Assembly (NCBI GenBank): GCA_020466095.1
Contig: CM035806.1
Location: 122,747,292-122,811,291, forward strand
Direction: 5' to 3'
Length of the DNA stretch: 64,000 nucleotides
DNA from: Chlorops oryzae
Taxonomy: Eukaryota > Arthropoda > Insecta > Diptera > Chloropidae
A model generated the notes under the pieces. That model was given only the letters and a program-made list of their open reading frames with translations. It was not told the DNA's origin and did no database searches. This document shows positions 35,740 through 45,709 of this stretch, one piece after another. Every line of letters starts with the position of its first letter. Position 1 is the first letter of the stretch. Position numbers and translations under genes: made by a program.

Positions 35740-36196
35740 CCGTATCAGCGTCACCAGGAGATTCGATTTAGCCATGTCCGTCTGTCCGTCTGTTTGTATA
35801 CAGTTTTCTTATCGAAGGAGTTGAGCTATCTCGACAAAATTTGGTATGCGTGCTAATGGGGACAATGGACCCGATCGGACCATTTTTAGGGGTACCTCCA
35901 GTACTCGGGTCTGTCACAAAAATCCCAAAACTGCCTTAAAATCGGACTTTTTCGAAATATTTTAATGAAACTTAAAATTTGAGCGTATATTTAAGCCTCC
36001 GATTATAGTTCAACAAAAATTGGAAAAGTGGGCGTGGCAAAGGAGCAATTTTCAGAAAGAAATCTTTTAAAAGTCGGTATATGGGGCCCCTTATGGTCTT
36101 AAACACCTCTTGATATTAAAACTTATTTGAACATATGAATCTGTGTCGGGTATTCTATTGTCAGGCTCGCCTGACTATAACACCCTTACTTGTTCT
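35740..36196 (+). mobile_element. DINE-1-like repeat, family B, copy 4 (5' truncated)
   Basis: Starts at GTATCAGCGTCACCAGG just before the GTCCGTCTGTCCG tract and runs to the 3' hairpin (GTCAGGC, loop, GCCTGAC) and CTTACTTGTT. The TATACCC end is missing. Confidence 0.8.
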
Positions 36197-36680
36197 ATTT
36201 AAGTTTTGACTTGTTCTATTTAAGTTTTAACCACGAATAAGTTTACAAAAATTTTAACTTGTTTTTCTTAGGCCATCCTTAACTCCCAGTGGATAGGACC
36301 CAATTATAAAACAATACTACATTAATTTCAATAGATTCACAAATAGTTCAATTAGCTTTTAAATTTTAATTGTGTTCCCCTCTCGACTACGACTTTGGTT
36401 AAAAAATGTGAAATAATCTACCTAAATATGCCTTACTCTTGAATACAATGCAAAAGTAAGAAAAATACATCGCAATGTTCTTTAGTTTAATTCAGCGCTA
36501 GTACAATGAAAATAGGGTATAGGATGCACACAATACAAACATATATAAATATATGGATATTGGTAACCAGACTTTTTGTTATTAGGCGAGTTCCAGAGTT
36601 TCGCGGGATCCTTTTGGATTTGGTTTTTTGTTTTTTAATCTGCTATGTAGATATCCTAAGCATATTTCTTGAACATATCA
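36197..36680. other. Unassigned A+T-rich DNA
   Basis: No gene or transposon end recognised. Confidence 0.5.
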
Positions 36681-36910
36681 GTCGTTCAGTGGATAAAGGG
36701 AATGAGTCTAATTTGGCGTTTTTGAGACTTAGCGTGGATACACTTCCTTTTATGACTTTTTTACAAATTGTAAAACCGCCAATAATTAATTTTGCAATTT
36801 TAATTTTGAGTTTTGTTGTAACAACTAGTTTTTAAAGTCAACGTCAACTGTTCTCTCGTTTTTTTTTCATTTCAAATTTTTGGACTCATTCCCTTTATCC
36901 ACTGAGCGAC
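36681..36910. mobile_element. 230-bp MITE with 28-bp TIRs
   Basis: The left end GTCGTTCAGTGGATAAAGGG and the right end are inverse over 28 bases with one mismatch. No target duplication was recognised and it encodes nothing. Confidence 0.75.
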
Positions 36911-37540
36911 AAATATGATGATGTCGTACGAATGCAAATGCTTCGCTATTCCTTCAATACCTATATTTTTAACTTAGACTACTGTTTTACTTAAACAAAC
37001 AAACAAAAATTATCAACGATGTTACTCGAAGAAAACGGCATGTAGAGCAAAGTGGCTATCGTCAATCAAAACCTTAATTTTTAACTGAAATTTTGCTCTA
37101 TACGCCATTGAATGGCGTACAGAGCAAAAGATCACAAAAAAATTGTGCTTCAAGGGATATAGAGCAAACTGGAGATGAGTTATCTCAGTAACTAGAAGAT
37201 ATAGCAAAAAATGGATTGCGGATTTAAAAAATTTGGTATTGAAAAAGGGGGATGGCATCCTTAACCAAAATTCGTCAAAATGGCGTAAGGCACTTTTTTC
37301 CCCTCCAAAAATTTTATTAGAAGGGCCATGCCCCCAATATTTCGGCAACTGGAAAAAATATTTCAAAATTTTGTAAAGATATTCTACAATATCACACTTT
37401 TTTCTGTAATCTCCATAATTCATCTCCATAATCTTTCATATTTCTTAACTAATTTACTACAATTTTGAAGTTCCGATAATTCGAATTTACCCGCCTGTGC
37501 CACCCTACTTTTCACATTCGTGCAGAATTCTCCGAACACT
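36911..37540. other. Unassigned DNA
   Basis: Contains direct and inverted AGAGCAAA words around 37040-37170 that also occur near 31606. They may be ends of a further small element. No gene recognised. Confidence 0.45.
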
Positions 37541-38356
37541 GGTTCCAACCTCCTCCAACCAGAAATATCTTTCAATGAGTGTCTATAAGTATCGATATCT
37601 TTCCCATTCCGAGAAGGGTTAGAACTTTATTCCAATTGCAGTAGATATACTGCACTTTTTCTATATTTGACGTCTACTAAACAATGCGTATTGTTCCCTG
37701 CATAAAATCCGTCCGTGTCACTGCGTCTGTCAAGACTATTGTGCCAAACCTGTGGTTTCACCTAGAGTATTCTAGATACTCCAGTAGATCTTAGAAAGAT
37801 TTTCACTTTTTCTAGATCCATTTGCTCCATTTCTGTCTGTTGGATAATTTCCTTGCCCAATGTAGATCTTCTTTGTCTATGTAAAGCAGGACATTCTGTC
37901 ATTAAATGTAAATAGGTTTCTTCCTCTTCCTGGCCGAATCTGAACTCTTCGCTGTTGGTAACCTCCCAATCGCATTTTGTGTTTGTTGAGAAGGCCGTGT
38001 CTACTAATGATCGCTGTCATTGTTCTAAGTTCATGTCTGCTTAGCTGCAGCAGATATTTCGATTTCTCTTCATTGTATTCTGGAAAGAATATTTTGGTAC
38101 ATGTCTGACCAGCTGTGCGATTTCATATCCGATTCGCTTTGTGGAACTCTGTGTTAGTAATTTGAACGTAATGAGATCTGCTGACATTTAATATTGGCTC
38201 AGGTCATATTGAATACAATGCAGGCTCTAGGCCTGCTGTTACCAGGACAATAAAGCACTTTACCCGCTTGTGACAATCCAAGTATTTTATTACTCGTGCT
38301 AGTCCAAGGTTCCTGCACTAGGGAGATGCTAGGACCTATGATGTTGTTGGTCCTAG
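37540..38356 (-). pseudogene. LINE ORF2: endonuclease start joined to C-terminus, downstream part
   Basis: On the minus strand from 38356 the frame reads GPSISLVQEPWTSTS and KVLYCPGNSRPRACIVFN, as in the APE-type endonuclease of Jockey/R1-like LINEs. After a short broken stretch comes KYLLQLSRHELRTM, LLNKHKMRL and HLMTECPALHRQRR, the conserved C-terminal region. Most of the endonuclease, the reverse transcriptase and the RNase H are missing, so the copy suffered an internal deletion of several kb. The frame joins exactly to 45772-45710 when the inserted hAT complex and one 8-bp duplication are removed. Confidence 0.8.
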
Positions 38357-38368
38357 CAGTGGCGTAGG

Positions 38369-39939
38369 CAGAGCCGGATTAACGTTGCCGGGGGCCCGGG
38401 GGCCAGAGAATGGTGATGGCCCCTCTGTTAATTGAAAGATATAGGATGAAATTTCACACAATAGCAGAAAATGTGTTTGTAGAAAGGTTATCAATTATAA
38501 GAATGAAAATATTTTTCAACGTTCACATTTTGTTTATTTAACAGTTTTCATAAAATATTTTTTTTTATTCAGCGTCTTTTCAACCCATATAAACTTTTCT
38601 CGATTTTATCCTAGCGAATTCTTCAATGAGAGTTTCAAACGATAATTTTTTTAATATGTCGCTTTCGATACTCAAAATCATCAAACTAGTCAGACGTTCC
38701 TGTCCCATGCTCGTCCGTAATCTGTTTTTGATAATTTTCATTTTCGAAAACGATCTTTCTCCACTGCAATTTGTCACCATCATGGACAAGTAAATGCGAA
38801 GTACTATCTCCGCATTAACAAAGGTTGAGCGTAAATCGTTCCCGATGATTATACGGTACAGAAATGTCTCAATTGATTCATCTTCAAGATGTTTATACAA
38901 CTCTGATAACTTGCCAAGTTGAAGCAATTCGAGAGATAGAGTTGATTCTAAATCCTCTGGATAGACTTCGATGAGATTTTTCGTTGCGGCATCCAACTCT
39001 TCAGGTGTTATTGTCGGGAGCTTACTCAAAAAACCAAATCTTTCATAAACAACTTCATATGCTGCGATGCGTTGTGACAGCGACATAAGTGTGGAATCTA
39101 CAACTGTGAGAAAGGCTTCAGTGCGAAATTTATCTCTTGGTGACAGCTGCACCGGAATAGTTTTTCCATAGTCAAGTGGCTGCAGTCGAACATTTGGTTT
39201 CTTGATTCTTGAACTTGTATGAAATTGCTCATTTTTTGACATTCTTTTCCCTTCATTCTCGTAGACTTCAAAAGAATTTCTCTTTGATTCAACGAAAGAT
39301 TTCAAAGACTTCAGCGATTTTACAGCACTGCTGAGTACGACCGTAGGACTTTGCAAATATTTGCTTGTGGCATTGAATCTTTCAAGGATATCGTGCCAAA
39401 CGCATGTGTAAATAGCAGTTTCAAGACGACCCATGTATCGAAGAAGTCCGAGAGCTTCACTTTTGGCAATGTCTTTTTGCTCCTCGTCAATGCTGACTTC
39501 AGTCAAAGCTTCTTGAACTGGATGATAACCATAATAAAGTGCTTTGACTGCTTCATAATTGCATGACCAGCGAGGTTTGCACAAGCCCTTCAAGGTGTAA
39601 ACCTGATAGGTCGTTTTCGAAGTTGCGAACTTTTCAAAAGCGGTCAAGTGCCAGTCTGAGTAGAGCGAATATTATAAAATAAAATTTACTATGTAGCATA
39701 TTTTCACTAAACGACAGATTGATTGTTAGCAAAAGTACGTTTTGTGATTGATAAAAAAGTTTTTAAATTCTTAAGTCCACTGAATAACCGTATAAACAAG
39801 TGAAAATTTTAGGAGAGTAGTTACTGAATATCTTGAAAACTAAAATAAATAAAAAAAATTAATTTGATCACTGCTGGTGGGGGCCCCCACGTGGTGGAGG
39901 CCCGGTGCCACTGCCCCCCCCCCCCATAATCCGGCCCTG
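38369..39939 (-). mobile_element. Internally truncated hAT transposon nested in a hAT MITE
   Basis: Ends CAGAGCCGGATTAACG and TAATCCGGCCCTG are inverse, with an exact GGCGTAGG duplication (38361-38368, 39940-39947). The target lies inside the 12-bp TIR of the outer MITE. It retains only the 3' half of a transposase gene, so it is non-autonomous. Confidence 0.93.
38580..39660 (-). pseudogene. hAT transposase C-terminal half (ZMYM1-like)
   Basis: Open for about 360 codons on the minus strand, with no in-frame ATG at its 5' edge. It starts shortly before CKPRWSCNYEAVKAL, the conserved RW region of hAT transposases. It ends with the dimerisation domain (LRIYLSMMVTNCSGERSFS and NRLRTSMGQERLTSLMILS), which in this superfamily mediates multimer formation. 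The N-terminal zinc-finger and DNA-binding part and the first catalytic region are absent. The remaining frame has no stops, so the deletion is recent or the fragment was inherited as a stable deletion derivative. Confidence 0.88.
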
Positions 39940-40016
39940 GGCGTAGGTAAGATTTTGGAGGGGGCGGGGGGGGGGATTACAAATAGTAATAAGTTTTGAA
40001 AAACTCAATAAAAACT

Positions 40017-40285
40017 TGTAAAGTATTAACTTTTTATCAACGCGCGATTTAATTAACAGTCTTTATTAAACGAACAAAAATAAAATAAATAAACTCAAAA
40101 CAAATTCTTTAAACTGACAAAAATTAAACTTTCAAATATTTCAATTAAACGGATTAGAGTCGCGAGCTCCGATTTCGACTTGTCTCACTCGTCGTGTTGC
40201 TTCTTCTTCTTCTTAGGGTTGCTCGATACCTATCTAGCGCGATAGTCTGATTCTGCGATTATTCGTTGCACTGTTATCGGTCACA
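40017..40285 (-). repeat. 3' LTR of the Gypsy element
   Basis: 269 bp. In element orientation it starts TGTGACCGATAACAG and ends TTAATACTTTACA (TG...CA). It holds the pol stop codon in its first five bases. Just upstream, GGAGAGGCCGAGC is the likely polypurine tract and is also coding. Confidence 0.97.
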
Positions 40286-43100
40286 GCTCGGCCTCTCCTG
40301 ACCTTTCGGCCTCATCTGCCGAATCGTCGTCGGCTGAATCTTCATCAAGATCGGGGCTGGAAGTGCACCAAGGTTTAAGATGGTCGGCGCTTACCACGTT
40401 GCTATACCGTCGCTGGGTTACAGATGCGTCAGGCAAATCCTCGACGATATACCGATCGAATTTGAGTACTTTTGTTATTATATACGGTCCCTTATACGCC
40501 GGCTGGAGCTTATTCGACTGTCCGGTGGCTGGTGGGACATGATCAAGAACGACTAGATCTCCTTCTTCATAGACCCGTGGCCGCTGATGTCGTTGATCAT
40601 ACCTCTGTTTCCACTTGCATCTCTCGATTCTGATGTTTTCTGCCGCTTCGTTACGTTTTATTTCGACATCTGCTCCCGTATTTGAGTCGTCATGTAGAGC
40701 CTGGATTATGCGATTGCAAGAGACGTCCCGTGGGTTAAAATGAAATATAAGCTCGTTTGGAGAGAACTTCGTAACATCATGGCGTTGGGAATTTAGACTC
40801 CACTGGATGTTAAGCAGATGACTATCCCAATCTCTCTCATCGGTGACTAAGCATTTAAGAGCCGTGAGAAGCGTTTTATTTACGCGCTCAGCCTGGCCGT
40901 TGGCTCTCGGTGTTCGCACAGCTGTTTTGACATGTTGAATACCGTGCTTTGAAGTAAAAGCCGCAAATAGTTTTGACGTAAAAGCCGTTCCACGGTCTGA
41001 GGTGATACATCGAGGTTGCCCAAAGATTGCCATCAGTTCCTCCATAGTTTTGATGACGGGCTCTGTCTTGGTGTTTCGCAGCGCCTTTAACCAGACGTAT
41101 TTACTAAATCCGCATACAATGACCAGGACGTAGTAATTTCCCTTTTTGCTTTTTGGGAAAGGCCCCAAATGGTCGATGTTCAGATTCCGAAATGGTATGG
41201 GTAATACGTCTTGAACGTGCATTTGGCTCTCTACCTTACCGCCTTTATGCTTATTATAGCAGCATTCCTCGCATCCGCTTATGTAGGATTTTACGTATCT
41301 CCGTATCCGGGGGAACCAAAAATAACGGTTAATGCGGTCAATTGTCTTCTCCAATGCGAAGTGACCTACATCGTCGTGGCATGCTTTGGTGATACGCCAT
41401 CGGATCGAGCTCGGTATCACTAATTTTCGGTGGTTATTAACCTTCCGATAGAGTCGACTATCCTGCATTTCGTAATCGGTTTGAATCTGCTTAGCTACCG
41501 TATCGTCCACAGCACCTTGTCTCTCCAGAATATTTATGATTTCGCGTAGCTTCTTATCCTGGATCTGCATCGCATAAATCCAATCCATGGTTTCATCCGT
41601 CTGTTTGACCCGGAGAACGCATTCCGCTACTGTATCTGTCTGCGACGGCGGTTCATTCGGCGCCCTACTGAGTGAATCCACATGTTGCATTTTTGTTCCC
41701 GCTCGATGGATACACGTGAAATCAAACTCTTGGAGTCGTAACCACCACCTGGCAATTCGAGGACGCAGCTGAGTGTTCGATTTTGTAGTTGCCACAGCAT
41801 TACAATCCGTAATCACCACAAACGGTTTACCCAAGAGAAATATCCGGAAACGCTCCAATGTCTCGACGATCGCAAGGACTTCAAGCTCGTGGCTCGCGTA
41901 ATTGGCCTCTGTTGCACTACACTGTCGACTGTAAAATTGCACGGCTTTCATTCCTTCATCCTCCTGTTGAAGCATCACACCCGCCATACCAATCGAGCTT
42001 GCGTCCGTGTGGACCTCCTGGTTCTTTGTTGGATCGAAAATGGTGAGAACAGGCTTCGTTGATAGGATTTCCTTTAACGTCTGCAGCGCAACATCATGCT
42101 CCTCAGCCCATGAAAAAGACACGTTTTTCCTCAACAAGTTTGTCAACGGTTTTGTTATATGACCGTATTTCGCGATGAATCGACGGAAAAATCCGGTGAG
42201 GCCCAGGAATTGCCTAACTTCTGTCACGTTTCTTGGTTTTGCGAATTCGACAATACTTTTGATCTTTTCTTCACCCGGCTGTATTCCTTCTCCGCTCACA
42301 ATGTGTCCGAGAAATTTAACCCTATCCGTCATGAAAACGCATTTAGAAGGTCTCAGTGTCAATCCTTCCCTTTGCAATGCTGCCAAAAATTCGGTTATGA
42401 CCTGCACCCCTTCGACTGCGGTTTTAGTTGCGATGATCACTTCGTCCACATAGCTAATGATTTTGTCCTTATGAGTTAAACCTCGAATTAGTCTGACCAC
42501 CATCTCCTGAAACACCATTGGCGCATTGACAAGTCCAAATGGCATAACATTATGCTCAAACAGCCCGTCTGGCGTTAAGAATGCCGTGTATTTCTTACTG
42601 CTTTCACTGAGTGGTATTTGGTAGTATCCTGCCGTCATGTCCAGCGTCGTAAAAACGGACCCTCCAGATAATTTAGCCAACTGCTCCTCAACAACCGGCA
42701 TCGGAAACTGCTTCTTGATGGTTACCGCATTCAGCGCACGGTAGTCGACGCACATTCGATCTTCGTTGTTGCTCTTCTTCACCAAAACCACAGGAGCTGC
42801 ATGAGGCGATATGCTGGGTCGAATAATTTGGTGCTTCAGAAGATTGTCCACAATCGCCGACAAAACCGGACGCTTCATCAATGGTACCATGTAGCGTTTG
42901 CCAACAATTGGTTCATCCGTCCTGACCATGATTTCCATTTCCGTGGTCTTACAACGACCAAGAGTCGACAAATCCTCTGCAAAACAGCTTTCGAATTCCC
43001 TTATGACTGCCCACACCCGTTCTCGATCTTCCCCACATTGAAACTTTTGTTCCGAATCGTCATCTCTTTCACCACGCCTGAGTCAATTGCCAAAATACAA
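40281..43100 (-). CDS. pol: Pol polyprotein: reverse transcriptase, RNase H, integrase
   Basis: Copies retrotransposon RNA and integrates the cDNA. No ATG was seen at the start. The frame is open upstream to at least 43080 and overlaps the gag end in the -1 frame, so expression by -1 frameshifting is likely. Residues below are numbered from the GTG at 43016 (911 codons). The reverse transcriptase has LDMTAG (Asp126) and SYVDEV (189-194), where the usual YxDD is YVDE. The RNase H residues are Asp338, Glu377, Asp404 and Asp447. The integrase has the zinc site H547, H552, C582, C585, the DD35E triad D615, D674, E710, and a GPY module (843-845). The stop lies inside the 3' LTR. No nonsense or frameshift lesion was seen. 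Confidence 0.95.
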
Positions 43101-44968
43101 TTGTCCTGACAGATAACGTCTCTTCCGATTAATAGTGGGTGTGTCATCATTTCGTCCGGAACCACTAAAAGTGTTGCCGAGAGCTCTTGACCGTCGATTC
43201 CTAGATTAGCTTCAATCGCCCTGTCGCTGGTCACGGTTGCACCACCAAATCCACAAAGTTTTTTCACACATGCCTTCTGAGTGATATCTTCAGGCACCAT
43301 GGACTCCGAAATAAGAGAACAATCGCTTCCCGTGTCGATGAACCCTTGATATTGCTGACCAAAGAGTTGAATCGCTTTTAGCACTGGTGGTACTTCTCGT
43401 GATTTCACCGCATCCACTTTAGCTATGAGTTTCTGGTCACTTTTGCAATAACTCGCTTCATGACCAGTTTTATTGCATTTTGAACATCGCTGCTTACGTT
43501 GTGGTAAAGGACAGTTAACCGAAATGTGTCCTGGTTTCTTACAATTGTAGCACGTAACTTCCGACTTCGTTTGCTTTGATTTGTTTGCTTCCGCACCATT
43601 ATGGACATCTGTTTTATTTGATTTCTCATTTGTACTCGGGTTGTTTGTCGCAGTCGATTGTTTTTTTATTTCGTTATATTTACAATAGACGGTAATATCG
43701 CGCAAAAGTTCGTTGCATGTGCTATACACCTTTGAAATAGCTTTCTTCAAATCGTTGTCTCGCATTCCGTTTATAACATGTCGAACTATCGCCGCTTCGG
43801 TGAGTCCTCCTCTTTTCCCGTAAGACAGCATTCTGTAGAAATACTCTACAGGAGTCTCGTTACCTGCGCGTTGTGTTCGAGACATTTTAATGTGAATGTC
43901 GACTTCATCTTCCAACGATGGGAAATCGTGTAATAATTTATTGGCGAACTCATTCCACGTAAAGCAAACTTCCATCAAAGAGTCTACCCAATATTTCGCT
44001 GGGCCACGCAACTTCTGCTGAACACAAAAAATTACCGATTGGTCGTTCCATCTATACGCCTGTTTTAAGGTTTCGACCCGCTGAATAAATTGCCTTATAT
44101 CGATTGATGTGTCCGATGATGGGTCAAATTCGGGTAAAATAGCTTTCATAAATTCGATGTTGCCGAGCGACGCCTCATGTCGATCTGTGACAACATGACT
44201 GTTGAACGGAGTATGCTGCTCAGATACTGTAGGGTACGGCGCCCAATCAACATGTTGACAACCGAATGTTGCTGCTTGCTGACCGTGTGTTGCATGTTGA
44301 TACAAATGCACATTGTGCTTCGAGTAAGACGTATATGTATTAGTATTAGACGGCGTAGTCATACTCACGGTTTGTGTACATTGAGAGAGCAAACCATTTG
44401 TGACATTTTCCCCGAGAGCATCTACGATCTCGAACATATGGTTGCGTTGCGAAGGCATGTATGCCTTCATGTTCGACGAGACGTTGCATCGAACATCTGG
44501 CATTCCAGCGATGTGTGTGCCCGATGATGATGACGTCACCCTTCTAGCGCTCGGATTTGCATGATGTTCGACCGACGATGAAATAACGTACGATGGTGTG
44601 CGTGTGCTCGTACCCCATGTCGATGTACCGATGCCTGTAACGGAGCTAATTGGCGATGCCGTTCCCTTTGCTGGCAGAAACTGATTCGTGTTCCGTTCGA
44701 GAGAACCTTCTTGAAGACCCAGTTGGTTTCGTGGAGAAGACATTTGCTCAGGTACAAATTGACGCTCTTGTACCTCTCGTAGTGATCTTTCCAATTCGTC
44801 CAACCGCTTCCGCAAAGTTCCCTCTGAATTCTCCTCAAGACTGTGGAACAAATCCGCATGCCCCTCAAGTCTTTCGATGAGTTCTTGGCGTTTACCTGAC
44901 GACGGTAAATTCAGCTCTCTGCATCGTTGTCGTAGTTCTTCCACGTTTGATCGGCGCGTCGATGGCAT
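43001..44968 (-). CDS. gag: Gag with SAP domain, zinc knuckles and protease
   Basis: Structural protein of the virus-like particle, 655 residues from the ATG at 44968. Residues 8-36 fit a SAP motif (VEELRQRCRELNLPSSGKR), a DNA/chromatin-binding fold. A charged coiled-coil-like stretch follows (about 43-70). The capsid-like region is about 268-435. Two CCHC knuckles are CYNCKKPGHISVNC (473-486) and CSKCNKTGHEASYC (495-508). An aspartic protease at the C-terminus has DTGS at 545-548 and LLIGRD near 612. Placing the protease in the gag frame before a -1 shift is usual for this group. The frame is intact. Confidence 0.95.
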   Translation of the reverse strand: MPSTRRSNVEELRQRCRELNLPSSGKRQELIERLEGHADLFHSLEENSEGTLRKRLDELERSLREVQERQFVPEQMSSPRNQLGLQEGSLERNTNQFLPAKGTASPISSVTGIGTSTWGTSTRTPSYVISSSVEHHANPSARRVTSSSSGTHIAGMPDVRCNVSSNMKAYMPSQRNHMFEIVDALGENVTNGLLSQCTQTVSMTTPSNTNTYTSYSKHNVHLYQHATHGQQAATFGCQHVDWAPYPTVSEQHTPFNSHVVTDRHEASLGNIEFMKAILPEFDPSSDTSIDIRQFIQRVETLKQAYRWNDQSVIFCVQQKLRGPAKYWVDSLMEVCFTWNEFANKLLHDFPSLEDEVDIHIKMSRTQRAGNETPVEYFYRMLSYGKRGGLTEAAIVRHVINGMRDNDLKKAISKVYSTCNELLRDITVYCKYNEIKKQSTATNNPSTNEKSNKTDVHNGAEANKSKQTKSEVTCYNCKKPGHISVNCPLPQRKQRCSKCNKTGHEASYCKSDQKLIAKVDAVKSREVPPVLKAIQLFGQQYQGFIDTGSDCSLISESMVPEDITQKACVKKLCGFGGATVTSDRAIEANLGIDGQELSATLLVVPDEMMTHPLLIGRDVICQDNCILAIDSGVVKEMTIRNKSFNVGKIENGCGQS

Positions 44969-45076
44969 TTTTCCCGTTAAGACGCTTTCGACTCTCTTTC
45001 AATACACGCACACACGTCGGCGTTTCTGTTGAAGACGTTGCTTATATGTATGCGCGGGCATCCAACTTTCTGATTT
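44969..45076 (-). promoter_or_regulatory. Gypsy 5' leader
   Basis: 108 bp between 5' LTR and gag ATG. No TGG-type primer-binding site abuts the LTR. The first TGG is 13 bases in (TGGATGCCCGCG), so the primer is unresolved. Confidence 0.5.
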
Positions 45077-45345
45077 TGTAAAGTATTAACTTTTTATCAA
45101 CGCGCGATTTAATTAACAGTCTTTATTAAACGAACAAAAATAAAATAAATAAACTCAAAACAAATTCTTTAAACTGACAAAAATTAAACTTTCAAATATT
45201 TCAATTAAACGGATTAGAGTCGCGAGCTCCGATTTCGACTTGTCTCACTCGTCGTGTTGCTTCTTCTTCTTCTTAGGGTTGCTCGATACCTATCTAGCGC
45301 GATAGTCTGATTCTGCGATTATTCGTTGCACTGTTATCGGTCACA
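45077..45345 (-). repeat. 5' LTR of the Gypsy element
   Basis: 269 bp and identical to the 3' LTR by eye. It would carry the promoter of the element. No clear TATA box could be singled out. Confidence 0.97.
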
Positions 45346-45709
45346 AACTCAAACTAATATAAGATACATTATTTCAAATTTCATTGCATCACACAATGAT
45401 CTTGGCATTTCATACCGGTTGAACCACATTTTAAATCGTAAATTGAACTTTAATGAACAGACCGCTTCTTAAATTAGTCTTAGGTTTGTGACTATGTAAA
45501 TGCACTAGGGATGATCAAAAGCTATCGATGTTCATTTAACGTTGCCACATTCGTTGTATTTAGCTGAAATTGGCTATTTTTATAGAAATGGTTTTAGATA
45601 TTTTCGCAGCATTTATACTGATTTGAAACCAAACATAAATAAATTCATCCAAAACTAGACCTAGACATATATCCCCTTGATCCCCCCTACCCCCTTACAT
45701 ACGCCACTG

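Larger units (their letters stand above)
40017..45345 (-). mobile_element. Complete Ty3/Gypsy LTR retrotransposon
   Basis: The 5329-bp element reads on the minus strand. Two 269-bp LTRs, identical at every base I compared, bound gag and pol. The exact 4-bp target duplication AACT (40013-40016, 45346-45349) marks a single clean insertion. There is no env-like third frame. Identical LTRs mean very recent insertion. It sits in the hAT MITE. A primer-binding site directly after the 5' LTR was not recognised. The leader is only 108 bp. Confidence 0.97.
38357..45709. mobile_element. hAT MITE (about 441 bp) split by two later insertions
   Basis: Ends CAGTGGCGTAGG (38357) and CATACGCCACTG (to 45709) are inverse but for one base, and GGTCCTAG flanks both sides exactly (38349-38356, 45710-45717). 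Subtracting the inner hAT and the Gypsy element with their duplications leaves about 441 bp of non-coding DNA, a hAT-type MITE. It inserted in the endonuclease frame of a LINE. Confidence 0.92.

Noticed and set aside
41211..44880. Plus-strand frames opposite gag and pol
   Set aside because: Shadows of the Gypsy genes on the other strand.
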